Positions 50,268 through 59,749 are shown, numbered from the stretch's first letter. The stretch is DNA of 64,000 nucleotides from Cellulosimicrobium cellulans (GCF_016907755.1 NZ_JAFBCN010000001.1:3534001-3598000), one strand, 5' to 3'. Translations and numbers: made by a program. Notes: generated from the sequence alone by a model not told the origin.

Positions 50268-51355
50268 AGCCGCACCACCGTGGCGCCGATGCTGATGCCG
50301 CCGGCGAGCCCGACGAGCACGACGACGTCCCCCGGCCCGACCCGGCCGGTCTCCAGCGCCGTGGCGAGCTGCAACGGGAGCGTCGCGGAGGCGACGTTGC
50401 CGTGGTCGGCGACGGTGACGAGCGTGCGGCCCGTCGGGAGGCCGAGCGCGGCGTGCACGTCGTCGAGGTACGCGACGGCGACCTGGTGGACCGCGACGAG
50501 CGCGACGTCGTCCCACCCGAGCCCCGCGCGACCCAGCGCGTCGAGGACGACGCCCGGCCCGAGGGCGAGGAACGCGTCGCGCAGGCGCGACCCGTCGATC
50601 TCGAAGTACGTGCGCTCCAGGTCGCGCGGGTGCGCGGTGCCGCCGCCCGGGAGCATGCCGACGTCCCAGTGCGTCGACTCCGCGCCGAACGCGCTCGCGA
50701 GGATGCCGCGCGGGGCGGGCACGCCGTCTGCGTCGCGCGCCTCGGCCTCGACGGCGGTGGCGCGGCGCACGAGGACCGCCGCCCCGGCGTCGGACATCGT
50801 GTAGCCCGGCGCGGAGAGCAGGTACGTGGCGCGGTCCGGGACGTCCCAGCGGACCGCGCGCGACGGCGCCTCACCCGACGCGATGAGGACGGTCGTGTAC
50901 CGGCCGGTCCCGATGAGCGCCTCTGCGACCTCGATCGCGTTGAGCACCGAGTTGCACGCGTTCTTGACGTCCATCACCGGCGCCCGGACGCCGAGCTTCG
51001 CGGCGACGATGTGGCTCGTCGCGGGCTCGACCATGTCCTGGCTCGCCGACGCGAAGAGCAGCAGGTCGACGTCGTCGGTCGCCAGCCCCTCGGTCGCGAG
51101 CAGCTTCTCCGCGGCCGCGACCGCGAGGTCGGACGCGTCCCAGTCGTCCGGGAGCACGTGGACCTGCCGCACGCCCGTGAGGCGCGAGACCATCGGCACG
51201 CGCGGCGCCGCGCCCGGGTTGCGCGCCGCGAGGGCGCGCTCCGCCTCGCGCACGTCGACCGTGCGCTCGGGCAGGTGCACCCCGACGGCGGCGAGCACCG
51301 CCGTCGGGGGCGCGAGGGGCGGGCGGGACGCCGTCCCGGCGGGGTTGTCTGGCAC
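50264..51355 (-). CDS. KAS III-family thiolase, OleA-like candidate
   Basis: 363 residues from a GTG at 51355, which has TACTGT 7 nt upstream. The thiolase triad is visible: Cys in VMDVKNACNSVLNAIEVA, His in LVAVHQVAVAYLDDV and Asn in TVADHGNVASATLPLQLA. The segment SASQDMVEPATSHIVAAKLG has a Glu before Pro. OleA enzymes carry the Glu that deprotonates the second acyl chain at the matching place, while housekeeping FabH has TTPDxxFP there. It may therefore join two acyl-CoAs head to head. It is first of five overlapping genes. An ordinary KAS III role remains possible. Confidence 0.82.
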   Translation of the reverse strand: MPDNPAGTASRPPLAPPTAVLAAVGVHLPERTVDVREAERALAARNPGAAPRVPMVSRLTGVRQVHVLPDDWDASDLAVAAAEKLLATEGLATDDVDLLLFASASQDMVEPATSHIVAAKLGVRAPVMDVKNACNSVLNAIEVAEALIGTGRYTTVLIASGEAPSRAVRWDVPDRATYLLSAPGYTMSDAGAAVLVRRATAVEAEARDADGVPAPRGILASAFGAESTHWDVGMLPGGGTAHPRDLERTYFEIDGSRLRDAFLALGPGVVLDALGRAGLGWDDVALVAVHQVAVAYLDDVHAALGLPTGRTLVTVADHGNVASATLPLQLATALETGRVGPGDVVVLVGLAGGISIGATVVRL

Positions 51356-51409
51356 GCGCGACACAGTAGCCAAGCAGACCCGCTCCGACGGCGGTCGTCC
51401 ACAGGATCC

Positions 51410-51429
51410 GATGGGGTGAAGTGCCCATC
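51410..51429. promoter_or_regulatory. Inverted repeat in the divergent P450/ole-like spacer
   Basis: GATGGG and CCCATC are inverted around 8 nt, midway between the two divergent start codons (51355 and 51484). It could bind a regulator of both units. No regulator gene is adjacent. Confidence 0.35.
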
Positions 51430-51471
51430 CCCAGATCGCGGCGCACGCCCCCGGGCGGGCTCCGCGTGCGC

Positions 51472-51477
51472 CACACT
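51472..51477 (+). promoter_or_regulatory. Leaderless -10 box (CACACT) of the divergent P450
   Basis: CACACT lies 6 nt before the GTG at 51484. Confidence 0.4.
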
Positions 51478-51483
51478 GACCCG

Positions 51484-52803
51484 GTGACTGCGACCACGAC
51501 CGCGCCGGTGACCACCCGCGAGCGACGCCGCGCCCTGCCCACGACCTGGCGGGAGCTCCAGGTGCTCGCCGCCGCGCGGCCCGCGATGGCCGGCGTCCTG
51601 CTGGCGGGCGGGGCGCTCGCCGGAACGCGCGAGGGCGGCGGGCTGCGCAAGGTCCCGGGGCTCGGCTGGGTCACCGCCGACCCGACGGTCGGGCGCCGCG
51701 TCCTCACCGACCACCGGCACTTCACGATCGTCGGCGAGGGCGGGGTCGGGCACCTGTGGGCGCAGATCCTCGGCGACTGGGTCCTCGACCTCTTTGACGG
51801 CCCAGGCCACCACGACCTGCGCACGCGCTCGCGCGAGCTGTTCACCGAGGCGAGCGCCGCGGCGCTCGTCGACGGGGCGTGGTCCGTCGCCCTCGACGAC
51901 GCGAGGCGGACCCTCGCGGCGGGCGGCACGGTCGACGTCGGCCGGCTCGCGCGCGTGCTCGTGGGGCGGATGATGATCTCCCTGCTCGGCATCCCGACGC
52001 TCGGCGGCGCGGTCGCCTCCGACGGCGCCGCCGCCGTCGTCCCCGGCGACGACGACGCGCTCGCGGCCTTCGCGACGGGCGAGCGCCTCGCGTCGATCGC
52101 GCTCGGCAGCGCCGGCTCGACCTACCTGTCGCCGGAGCAGGTCACCGCCGCGCAGGCGATCGTCGCCGAGCTGACCCGGGGCGTGCCCGACGGGTGGCGC
52201 CACGCCCCCGCCGACCGTCTGCTCGGCCGGTGCCGCGAGCTCGGCCTGGGGCTGGAGGAGACCACGGGGCTCGCGAGCCTGCTCATGGTCGCGGGCACGG
52301 AGACGTCGGCGTCCGCGATGGCCCGCACGACCGCGCTCCTCGTCGACACGGGCGAGCAGCACCGCCTGCTGCGGCTCATGGCCGACGAACGTGCGCACCC
52401 CGTCGAGCGCGCCGCGGGCGAGCCCGACGTCGTCGAGAACGCGGTGCGCGAGGGCCTGCGCGTGACCAGCCCGGCGTCGGTCATCGGGCGCGGCGTCTCC
52501 GCTGACGTCGAGGTCGCGGGGCGCACGCTGCGCGCCGGCGAGCGCGTCATGATCCTCACGTGGGCGGCGAACGTCGCCGCCGGGCCGTTCCGCGCCGACC
52601 GCCCCTACGTGCGCGAGACGCGCCAGCTCTGGTTCGGCGCGGGCCGCCACCTGTGCCTCGGGGCGGCGCTCGCACGCGCCGAGATCGCCGCGCTGCTGCA
52701 CGCGTTGTGGGACGACGGCGTGCCCCTGCGGGTCGTGTCCCGCCGGGCGAAGCGGCGCGTGCTCGTGCCGGGGTACGACGAGCTCGTCGTCGCGCGCGCC
52801 TGA
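51484..52803 (+). CDS. Cytochrome P450 divergent from the ole-like operon
   Basis: 439 residues from a GTG fixed by CACACT 6 nt upstream. Motifs: C-helix DLFDGPGHHDLRTRSRELFT, I-helix LMVAGTETSASAMAR, ExxR in NAVREGLRVTSPASVIGRG, haem loop WFGAGRHLCLGAALARAEIA. It is only distantly similar to the P450 of the divergent operon (different I-helix, C-helix and C-terminus), so this is not a recent duplication. It starts 128 nt from the OleA-like gene and may tailor the same product. Confidence 0.92.
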   Translation: MTATTTAPVTTRERRRALPTTWRELQVLAAARPAMAGVLLAGGALAGTREGGGLRKVPGLGWVTADPTVGRRVLTDHRHFTIVGEGGVGHLWAQILGDWVLDLFDGPGHHDLRTRSRELFTEASAAALVDGAWSVALDDARRTLAAGGTVDVGRLARVLVGRMMISLLGIPTLGGAVASDGAAAVVPGDDDALAAFATGERLASIALGSAGSTYLSPEQVTAAQAIVAELTRGVPDGWRHAPADRLLGRCRELGLGLEETTGLASLLMVAGTETSASAMARTTALLVDTGEQHRLLRLMADERAHPVERAAGEPDVVENAVREGLRVTSPASVIGRGVSADVEVAGRTLRAGERVMILTWAANVAAGPFRADRPYVRETRQLWFGAGRHLCLGAALARAEIAALLHALWDDGVPLRVVSRRAKRRVLVPGYDELVVARA

Positions 52804-52817
52804 CGCGGCAAGGCGGG

Positions 52818-52832
52818 GCCGCGCCACGCGGC
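52818..52832. terminator. Short hairpin between P450 and lipoprotein genes
   Basis: GCCGCG and CGCGGC are inverted around 3 nt in the 37-nt convergent gap. The stem is only 6 bp. Confidence 0.35.
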
Positions 52833-52840
52833 GCCGGGCG

Positions 52841-53656
52841 TCAGCCCTGGGGCGTCACGCTCCACGCGCCCGCGGTCTTCACGGCCAGGACGCCGGGCAG
52901 CACGAGGTCGAACGTCTCGGCGAACGCCTCGGTGTCGCCGAACACGCGCGACGCCTCGCGCGTGACACCGAAGTACCGGCCCTGGAAGGAGTCCCCCGGC
53001 CCGGCCGGCGTCCACGACACCTCCGCGCTCGACGCGGAGCCGTCCAGCCGCAGGACGGTCGACCCCGTGCCCGACTGTGCGCCGGTGACGGGCGGGAGGT
53101 CGTTCCAGCTCTCGAACCGCACCGACCACTCCCCGGGCGTCTCGAGCCAGATCGACTGCTGCGGCGCGGAGTCCTCGAACACGTCCATGAGGTACGAGCC
53201 GGTCGCCTCGCCGAGGGTGCCCGGGTACGGGGTGACGCCCGTGGGCGCCATGAACGCTCGTGCGTCCGTGCACTCGCCGCAGTCGAGGTGCACGACGACG
53301 GCGAAGTCGCCGTCGCGCACGAACGTCACCTCCGCGCTCCCCGTACCGCTCGCGACGGCGGGCGCACCGGCGGCGACCGTGCCGGCGTCGACCGCCTGCG
53401 CGGGCGGCTCCGACGGCCGGTCCGCGAGCGGGTCGTCCGCCTCGTCGGTCGCCCCCGTCGGCGCGTCGGTCGCGCTCCTCGCGTCGTCGGGCTCCGCCGA
53501 CGGGGTCGGGGTCGCGGCCGACGTCGTCGGCCGAGGACCCGGCTCGGCGCCGGTCGAGCACGCGCCGAGCACGACGACGCAGGCCGTGGCGACGAGGAGC
53601 GGGAGGACGGCGGCGGGCCTCCGACGACGAGGGGAACTCACGGGACCGGCTCGCAT
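52841..53656 (-). CDS. Secreted lipoprotein of unknown function
   Basis: 271 residues. Signal peptide with Arg-rich n-region and lipobox VLGAC, lipid Cys33. A Thr/Pro/Ala/Asp-rich linker (about 35-105) leads to a beta-rich domain with VTFVRDGDFAVVVHLDCGEC (a CxxC), IWLETPGEWSVRFESWNDLP, VLRLDGSASSAEVSWTPAG and a C-terminal FGVTREASRVFGDTEAFAET. It is not recognised; the CxxC may be redox-active, structural or metal-binding. GACCCT lies 6 nt before the ATG. Confidence 0.75.
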   Translation of the reverse strand: MRAGPVSSPRRRRPAAVLPLLVATACVVVLGACSTGAEPGPRPTTSAATPTPSAEPDDARSATDAPTGATDEADDPLADRPSEPPAQAVDAGTVAAGAPAVASGTGSAEVTFVRDGDFAVVVHLDCGECTDARAFMAPTGVTPYPGTLGEATGSYLMDVFEDSAPQQSIWLETPGEWSVRFESWNDLPPVTGAQSGTGSTVLRLDGSASSAEVSWTPAGPGDSFQGRYFGVTREASRVFGDTEAFAETFDLVLPGVLAVKTAGAWSVTPQG

Positions 53657-53727
53657 GGGACCAGGGTCTCAGGCGCACCCGGCACCGTCGCGCGCGTCTC
53701 ACCGGGTGCCGTCGTACGGGACGACGG

Positions 53728-54402
53728 TCAGTCGCGCGCCTGCCACGTGCAGACGCACGCCTCGTTGCCCTCGGCGTCGGCGAGGACCCAGAAGGCCGGG
53801 GCGCGCCGGTCGGAGACGAGGTGCCCGCCCGCGGCGATGGCGGCCGTCACGCGCGCCTCGGCGACGTCGTGCGGAACGGTCACGTCCACGTGGATGCGGT
53901 TGCGCTGCTCGCGGGGCGCGTCCATCTGCTGGAACCAGAACGCGGGCGCGTGTGCCGTCGGGTCGTGAAGGTCCGGAGCAGGCAGCTCCGGGGAGCCCTC
54001 GTCGAACCCGAGGACCGCACGCCAGAACGGCTGGACCGCCGTGCCGACGAGCGTGTCGATCGCGATCTCGAGGTCCTGGACCGCCGTCGGGTCGGCGACG
54101 AGGTCGAGCTCGCGCGCCGCTGCGGAGATCTGCCGCGCGAGCGCGACGTCGCGCGTGCTGACGCCCCCGACGTCGTGCGAGGACAGCCGGACCGTCACGG
54201 TCCCGTAGCGCAGGTCCACGTCCGGGTGGTGGTTCGCCGCCTCGGCGAGCTCGCCGATCGCGTCGACCAGCCCCACCCCCGCGGTGAACGACCCGGTGCG
54301 GAACAGCGTCTGCACCGTCCCGAGGATGAACCGCCAGTCCTCGACGCCGTCGCTGTCGTGGAACTGCCGTGCGGTGATGCGGTCGTCCGCGGTCTCGGTC
54401 AT
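53728..54402 (-). CDS. Pterin-4a-carbinolamine dehydratase domain fused to a glyoxalase-like domain
   Basis: 224 residues. Residues 1 to about 105 form the PCD fold: VEDWRFILGTVQTLFRTGSF, LVDAIGELAEAANHHPDVDL (HHPD active site), RLSSHDVGGVSTRDVALARQ. The rest (FWRAVLGFDEGSPELPAPDL, APAFWFQQMD, RNRIHVDVTVP, AFWVLADAEGNEACVCTW) is a VOC/glyoxalase-like domain. The PCD part dehydrates 4a-hydroxytetrahydrobiopterin or acts as a DcoH-like fold; the fusion is seen in other actinobacteria as I recall. No pterin-dependent hydroxylase is nearby, so the substrate is uncertain. Confidence 0.85.
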   Translation of the reverse strand: MTETADDRITARQFHDSDGVEDWRFILGTVQTLFRTGSFTAGVGLVDAIGELAEAANHHPDVDLRYGTVTVRLSSHDVGGVSTRDVALARQISAAARELDLVADPTAVQDLEIAIDTLVGTAVQPFWRAVLGFDEGSPELPAPDLHDPTAHAPAFWFQQMDAPREQRNRIHVDVTVPHDVAEARVTAAIAAGGHLVSDRRAPAFWVLADAEGNEACVCTWQARD

Positions 54403-54484
54403 GGCGGTCCTCCGGGTGGGCGTCGCTGCGTCGAGGTGCGACACCACGCTAGTGCCCGCGTCCGACGCACGCGCGGCTCGCGCC

Positions 54485-56203
54485 CTACTCGAGGATCGCG
54501 CCGCGTGACGCGGACTGGACGAGCTTGGCGTACTTGGCGAGCACGCCGCGCGTGAACGTCGGCGGCAGCGGCGCCCACCCGTCACGGCGTGCGGCGAGCG
54601 TGTCGGCGTCGACGAGCAGGTCGAGCGTCTTGTTCGCGACGTCGAGCCGGATCGGGTCGCCGTCGCGCACGAACGCGACGGGGCCGCCGTCGACCGCCTC
54701 GGGCGCGACGTGCCCGACACACAGCCCGGTCGTCCCGCCGGAGAAGCGGCCGTCGGTGAGCAGCAGGACGGTCTTGCCGAGGCCCGCGCCCTTGATCGCG
54801 CCCGTGATGGCGAGCATCTCGCGCATCCCCGGACCACCCTTGGGCCCCTCGTAGCGGATGACGACGACGTCCCCGTCCGTGATCGTCCCGTCCTCCAGGG
54901 CGTCGAGCGCCGCGCGCTCGCGCTCGAAGACGCGCGCCGTCCCCTCGAACACGTCCTCGTCGAACCCGGCGGACTTCACGACGGCGCCCTCCGGGGCGAG
55001 CGACCCGTGCAGGATCGTGATGCCGCCGGTGTGATGGATCGGGTTGTCGAGGGCCCGCAGGATCTTGCCGTCCGGGTCCGGCGGGTCGATGTCGGCGAGG
55101 TTCTCCGCCACGGTGCGCCCCGTGACCGTGAGCGCGTCGCCGTGCAGCAGCCCCGCGTCGAGCAGGGCCTTCATCACGACGGGCACCCCGCCGATGCGGT
55201 CGACGTCGTTCATCACGTAGCGGCCGAACGGCTTGAGGTCGCCGAGGTGCGGCACGCGGCTCGCGACCCGGTCGAAGTCGGCGAGCGTGAGGTCGACCTC
55301 GGCCTCGTGCGCGATGGCGAGCAGGTGCAGCACCGCGTTGGTCGACCCGCCGAACGCCATGACGACGGCGATCGCGTTCTCGAACGCCTCCTTGGTCATG
55401 ATGTCGCGCGCGGTGATGCCGAGCCGGAGCAGGTTGACGACGGCCTCGCCCGAGCGGTGCGCGAACGCGTCGCGGCGCCGGTCCGCCGACGGCGGCGCCG
55501 CCGAGCCGGGCAGCGACATGCCCATCGCCTCGGCGACCGACGCCATCGTGTTCGCCGTGTACATGCCGCCGCACGCGCCCTCGCCGGGGCAGATGGCGCG
55601 CTCGATGCGGTCCACGTCCTCGCGGCTCATGAGCCCGCGCGCGCACGCGCCGACGGCCTCGAACGCGTCGATGAGCGTGACGTCCTTCTCCGTGCCGTCG
55701 GAGAGCTTGACCCAGCCCGGCATGATCGACCCGGCGTAGAGGAACACGCTCGCGAGGTCCAACCGCGCGGCCGCCATGAGCATCCCCGGCAGCGACTTGT
55801 CGCACCCCGCGAGCAGCACCGTCCCGTCGAGGCGTTCCGCCTGGACCACCGTCTCGACCGAGTCCGCGATGATGTCGCGGCTCACGAGCGAGAAGTGCAT
55901 CCCCTCGTGGCCCATGGAGATGCCGTCGGAGACGGAGATCGTCCCGAACTGCAGCGGGTACCCGCCGCCCGCGTGCACGCCCTCCTTCGCGCCCTGCGCG
56001 AGCCGGTCGAGCGACAGGTTGCACGGCGTGATCTCGTTCCACGAGCTCGCGATGCCGATCTGCGGCTTGGCGAAGTCCTCGTCGCCCATCCCGACGGCGC
56101 GCAGCATCCCGCGCGACGCCGTCGCCTCCAGACCGTCGGTGACCTGGCGGGAACGAGGCTTGAGGTCGGGTCCGGCGTCGGTGCGCGGGGTCTGCCCAGT
56201 CAT
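54485..56203 (-). CDS. ilvD: Dihydroxy-acid dehydratase, shorter (about 570-residue) type
   Basis: 572 residues. IlvD/Edd pattern: [60 protein letters not shown], the cluster/Mg residues [19 protein letters not shown] and [18 protein letters not shown], then [15 protein letters not shown] and [19 protein letters not shown]. Three Cys (AGCDK, ICPG, GACGG) are kept. This type corresponds to the plant/mycobacterial [2Fe-2S] enzymes. It dehydrates dihydroxyisovalerate and dihydroxymethylvalerate. TAGAGT lies 6 nt before the ATG. Confidence 0.93.
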   Translation of the reverse strand: MTGQTPRTDAGPDLKPRSRQVTDGLEATASRGMLRAVGMGDEDFAKPQIGIASSWNEITPCNLSLDRLAQGAKEGVHAGGGYPLQFGTISVSDGISMGHEGMHFSLVSRDIIADSVETVVQAERLDGTVLLAGCDKSLPGMLMAAARLDLASVFLYAGSIMPGWVKLSDGTEKDVTLIDAFEAVGACARGLMSREDVDRIERAICPGEGACGGMYTANTMASVAEAMGMSLPGSAAPPSADRRRDAFAHRSGEAVVNLLRLGITARDIMTKEAFENAIAVVMAFGGSTNAVLHLLAIAHEAEVDLTLADFDRVASRVPHLGDLKPFGRYVMNDVDRIGGVPVVMKALLDAGLLHGDALTVTGRTVAENLADIDPPDPDGKILRALDNPIHHTGGITILHGSLAPEGAVVKSAGFDEDVFEGTARVFERERAALDALEDGTITDGDVVVIRYEGPKGGPGMREMLAITGAIKGAGLGKTVLLLTDGRFSGGTTGLCVGHVAPEAVDGGPVAFVRDGDPIRLDVANKTLDLLVDADTLAARRDGWAPLPPTFTRGVLAKYAKLVQSASRGAILE

Positions 56204-56209
56204 GCCCCC

Positions 56210-56215
56210 ACTCTA
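56210..56215 (-). promoter_or_regulatory. Leaderless -10 box (TAGAGT) of the first ilvD
   Basis: TAGAGT on the minus strand, 6 nt before the ATG at 56203. Confidence 0.5.
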
Positions 56216-56294
56216 GGAACGCCGTCGCCGGACGGCGCGCCGGACGTCCCGAGACACGCCGACCCGGCCAGGGACCGCACGGCATCATGGGCCC

Positions 56295-56861
56295 GTGCGC
56301 ACACGATCCCTCGCCCCCGCTGCCCTCGTCTCCGCCCTCGCCCTGGTCGTGACCACCGCGTGCACCTCCCCGGGGCCGTCGGGCGCAGACCCGGGTGACG
56401 CGACGTCGCCGGTGTCGGCCTCGCCGTCGAGCTCCCCGACCGCGACCCCCGACGACGTCGCGACCGAGGACGAGATCGGGACCGCACCCGAGGAGCAGCC
56501 CGCGGAGGAGCGCAGCGAGACGCCCGAGGAGTCGTTCCGTGCCTGGCTCGCCGCGAGCCGGGTCCCGGACGTCGAGGTCGCCTGCGGCTACCTCGCCCCG
56601 GAGCTCGTCGAGCGGATGGTCGCCGAGATGACGTCGCAGGGGTGGCCGGGCATCACGGACTGCGCGTCGATGACCACGACGACCGCCGGGCTGTACGCGG
56701 CCGTCGGCGACGTCCCGGACGTCGAGATCGCGGTCCGCGAGGAGCGCGCCGACACGACGGTGCTGTCCGTCGTCTACGGCGGCGGCGACTGCGGCAGCGC
56801 CGTGATGGCGCCCGCGGGCACGCGGTGGGTCGTCACGGAGCAGTCCGAGGAGGAGTGCTGA
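56295..56861 (+). CDS. Small secreted lipoprotein of unknown function
   Basis: 188 residues from a GTG with CATCAT 6 nt upstream. The signal peptide ends in VTTAC (Cys23), a somewhat weak lipobox. A Ser/Thr/Pro/Glu-rich linker to about residue 75 is followed by a compact domain with ESFRAWLAASRVPDVEVACG, PELVERMVAEMTSQGWPGIT and a final Cys; four Cys in the mature domain could form disulfides. The fold recalls small exported DUF4878/NTF2-like domains. Not otherwise recognised. It lies between the two ilvD genes but on the opposite strand. Confidence 0.75.
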   Translation: MRTRSLAPAALVSALALVVTTACTSPGPSGADPGDATSPVSASPSSSPTATPDDVATEDEIGTAPEEQPAEERSETPEESFRAWLAASRVPDVEVACGYLAPELVERMVAEMTSQGWPGITDCASMTTTTAGLYAAVGDVPDVEIAVREERADTTVLSVVYGGGDCGSAVMAPAGTRWVVTEQSEEEC

Positions 56862-56890
56862 CACCCTCCGCGGACGCCCGCCCCTGGCAC

Positions 56891-56930
56891 GACGACGGGC
56901 CCGCACCTCGCGGGGTGCGGGCCCGTCGTC
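56891..56930. terminator. Bidirectional 17-bp hairpin downstream of the second ilvD
   Basis: GACGACGGGCCCGCACC (56891-56907) and GGTGCGGGCCCGTCGTC (56914-56930) form a perfect stem with a 6-nt loop. Confidence 0.8.
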
Positions 56931-56937
56931 GGCCGGA

Positions 56938-58803
56938 TCAGCGGCTGCGCTTGATGAGCGACACGTCGCGGACGGCGCCGCGGTCGGCGGACGTCGCCAT
57001 CGCGGCGTACGCCTGGAGCGCGGGCGAGACGTAGCGGTCGCGGTCGACCGGCTGCCACGGGTTCTCGCGTGCCTCCATCTTGGCGCGGCGCTCCGCGATC
57101 ACCTCGTCGGGGACGTTGAGGCGGATGAGGCGCGTGTCGACGTCGATCTCGATCTCGTCGCCGTCCTCGACGAGGCCGATGACGCCGCCCGCGGCGGCCT
57201 CGGGCGAGACGTGCCCGACGGAGATGCCCGACGACCCGCCGGAGAAGCGGCCGTCGGTGATGAGCGCGGTCACCTTGCCGAGGCCGCGGCCCTTGATGAA
57301 CGACGTCGGGTACAGCATCTCCTGCATGCCCGGGCCGCCCGCGGGGCCCTCGTAGCGCACGACGACGACGTGACCCGGCTCGACCTGCTTGGTGAGGATC
57401 TTCTCGACCGCCTCGTCCTGCGACTCGCAGACGAGGGCCCTGCCGACGAAGTGGAAGACGTCGGGGTCGACGCCGGCGGTCTTGAACACGGCGCCGTCCT
57501 CGGCGAGGTTGCCGCGCAGCACGGCGAGGCCGCCCTCGACGGTGTACGCGTGCTCGAGGTCGCGGATGCAGCCGTTCGCCGCGTCGGTGTCGAGCGACTC
57601 CCAGCGGTTCGACGTCGAGAACGCCTGCGTGGTGCGCACGCCCCCGGGCGCCGCGTGGAACAGCTCGACCGCCCGCTCGGTCGCCGAGCCGCCGCGGATG
57701 TCCCAGTCGTCGAGCCACTCCCGCAGCGTCGGCGTGTGGACGCTCGTGACGTCGTGGTCGAGCAGGCCCGCGCGGTCGAGCTCGCCGAGGAGGGCGGGGA
57801 TGCCGCCCGCGCGGTGCACGTCCTCCATGTGGAAGTTCGGGTGGTTCGGCGCGACCTTGGACAGGCACGGCACCTGGCGGCTGATCCGCTCGATGTCGGT
57901 GAGGTCGAAGTCGACCTCTCCCTCCTGCGCGGCGGCGAGGATGTGCAGCACCGTGTTCGTCGAGCCGCCCATCGCGACGTCGAGCGCCATCGCGTTCGAG
58001 AACGCGGCCTTGGTCGCGATCGAGCGCGGAGCGACGGAGTCGTCCTCCTCCTCGTAGTACCGCTTGGCGAGGTCGACGATCGTGCGACCGGCCTCGAGGA
58101 AGAGCTCCTTGCGCGCGGCGTGCGTGGCGAGCGTCGAGCCGTTGCCCGGGAGCGACAGGCCGAGCGCCTCGGTGAGGCAGTTCATCGAGTTCGCGGTGAA
58201 CATGCCCGAGCACGAGCCGCACGTGGGGCACGCGTTCTCCTCGACCTGCGCGAGCGCGGCGTCGGACACGTCGTCGTCCGCCGAGTAGTTGATCGCGTTG
58301 ACGAGGTTGAGGGGGGTCTTGGCGACGCCGTCGGCGACGACCGCCTTGCCGGCCTCCATGGGACCGCCGGACACGAAGATCACCGGGATGTTGAGCCGCA
58401 GCGCGGCGTTGAGCATGCCGGGCGTGATCTTGTCGCAGTTCGAGATGCACACGAGCGCGTCGGCACAGTGCGCGTTGACCATGTACTCGACCGAGTCGGC
58501 GATGAGGTCGCGGCTCGGCAGCGAGTAGAGCATGCCGCCGTGGCCCATCGCGATGCCGTCGTCGACGGCGATCGTGTTGAACTCCTTGGACACGCCGCCG
58601 GCCTCGCGGATCGCCGACGCGACGAGGTCGCCCATGTCCTTGAGGTGGACGTGGCCGGGGACGAACTGCGTGTACGAGTTCGCGATCGCGATGATCGGCT
58701 TGCCGAAGTCCTCCGAGCCCATGCCGGTCGCGCGCCAGAGGGCGCGGGCGCCGGCCATGTTGCGGCCGTGGGTGGATGTCCGGGAGCGCAGGGGGCGGCT
58801 CAT
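56938..58803 (-). CDS. ilvD: Dihydroxy-acid dehydratase, longer E. coli-like type
   Basis: 621 residues. It matches the E. coli-type enzyme closely: [20 protein letters not shown] (in part), [80 protein letters not shown] (cluster Cys), [20 protein letters not shown] and [20 protein letters not shown]. This subtype carries an oxygen-sensitive [4Fe-4S] cluster in E. coli. It should catalyse the same step as the IlvD encoded at 54485-56203. AAGGAG lies 9 nt before the ATG. Confidence 0.94.
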   Translation of the reverse strand: MSRPLRSRTSTHGRNMAGARALWRATGMGSEDFGKPIIAIANSYTQFVPGHVHLKDMGDLVASAIREAGGVSKEFNTIAVDDGIAMGHGGMLYSLPSRDLIADSVEYMVNAHCADALVCISNCDKITPGMLNAALRLNIPVIFVSGGPMEAGKAVVADGVAKTPLNLVNAINYSADDDVSDAALAQVEENACPTCGSCSGMFTANSMNCLTEALGLSLPGNGSTLATHAARKELFLEAGRTIVDLAKRYYEEEDDSVAPRSIATKAAFSNAMALDVAMGGSTNTVLHILAAAQEGEVDFDLTDIERISRQVPCLSKVAPNHPNFHMEDVHRAGGIPALLGELDRAGLLDHDVTSVHTPTLREWLDDWDIRGGSATERAVELFHAAPGGVRTTQAFSTSNRWESLDTDAANGCIRDLEHAYTVEGGLAVLRGNLAEDGAVFKTAGVDPDVFHFVGRALVCESQDEAVEKILTKQVEPGHVVVVRYEGPAGGPGMQEMLYPTSFIKGRGLGKVTALITDGRFSGGSSGISVGHVSPEAAAGGVIGLVEDGDEIEIDVDTRLIRLNVPDEVIAERRAKMEARENPWQPVDRDRYVSPALQAYAAMATSADRGAVRDVSLIKRSR

Positions 58804-59124
58804 GTCGGTTAGCTCCTTCGACGGGTGGCCGCGGCCGATCCTCCGGCCGCTGGGTCACATTACGCCCGACGGCGACCGGACGAACCGGGCGTCCGTCTCG
58901 TGGTCGTCGGGCTACGTACGTGGACCCCCTCCCCACCGAGGGATGTCCACCTAAACGTTACGTAAGGGTTGAACCGCCGCGCCTACCCCTGCCACCGTAG
59001 ACGGGCACGTCACGGCCGGAGACCGTCCGGCGCCGCGGTGACCCTCACGGCCGCCTCGGCCCGGCAAGGTCGAACCCGGCACCGACCCGAAGATCCGCGG
59101 ATCTCTCTCCCGAGGGGGCACCTC
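58804..59124. other. 321-nt divergent intergenic region between second ilvD and doxX-like gene
   Basis: No convincing gene is seen. It holds an AT-rich stretch with the palindrome TTACGTAA (58958-58965), probably the promoter core, and a hairpin of GTGGAC and GTCCAC arms (58920-58925 and 58945-58950) with inner pairing of the CCCTC/GAGGG type. No BCAA-rich leader frame is visible before this ilvD, unlike cimA and ilvB. Confidence 0.5.
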
Positions 59125-59727
59125 ATGTCCACGTCCACCACGCGCACGACCTCACCGCCCGGCAGCGCGGCGAAGACCGAGCCCGACGCCGTCAGCCCGA
59201 CGACCGGTCCGGTCACCCAGGACGACGTCGTCACCCGCTCGTCCGCCCGGCACGCCCTCGCGCTCGCCCGGCTCGGGGGCGCGGTCGTCTTCCTCTGGCC
59301 GTTCGCCGACAAGCTCCTCGGCCTCGGGTACGCGACGCCGCGCGAGCGCGCGTGGCTCGCGGGCGCGGCGCCCGCCCAGGGCTACCTCCAGAACGGGGTA
59401 CAGGGCCCGCTCGCGGGCACGTTCACCTCGATGGCCGGCCCGGTCACGGACTGGCTCTTCATGCTGGGGCTGCTCGGCGTCGGCCTCGCCCTCCTGCTCG
59501 GGATCGGGCTGCGCGTGGCCGCGGTGAGCGGTGCGCTGCTCTTCGGCATGCTCTGGCTGTCGCAGTGGCCGTTCGCGGCGGGGTCGAACAACCCGGTCGT
59601 CGACCAGCACGTCGTCGTGGTGCTGCTCCTCGTCGTCCTCGCGACGACGCTCGCGGGCGACACCTGGGGGCTGGGACGGCGCTGGGCCGCGCTGCCGCTC
59701 GTCCGCCGGGCGCCCTGGCTGCGCTGA
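59125..59727 (+). CDS. DoxX-family membrane protein
   Basis: 200 residues. A Ser/Thr-rich tail of about 40 residues precedes four hydrophobic helices: ALALARLGGAVVFLWPFADK with the conserved LLGLGYAT, MAGPVTDWLFMLGLLGVGLA, GIGLRVAAVSGALLFGMLWL and DQHVVVVLLLVVLATTLAGD, ending in WGLGRRWAALPLVRR. The family is thought to form small redox-linked or respiratory-chain-associated membrane proteins; the role here is unknown. CGAGGGGG lies 6 nt before the ATG. Confidence 0.85.
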   Translation: MSTSTTRTTSPPGSAAKTEPDAVSPTTGPVTQDDVVTRSSARHALALARLGGAVVFLWPFADKLLGLGYATPRERAWLAGAAPAQGYLQNGVQGPLAGTFTSMAGPVTDWLFMLGLLGVGLALLLGIGLRVAAVSGALLFGMLWLSQWPFAAGSNNPVVDQHVVVVLLLVVLATTLAGDTWGLGRRWAALPLVRRAPWLR

Positions 59728-59749
59728 CGACGGCGCACCCGGAAGGGAT

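Noticed and set aside
50264-51355. Housekeeping FabH of fatty acid synthesis
   Set aside because: No acpP, fabD or fabF neighbours, the Glu-Pro segment is not FabH-like, and the gene is tied to P450, GT2, ligase and SDR genes by overlaps.
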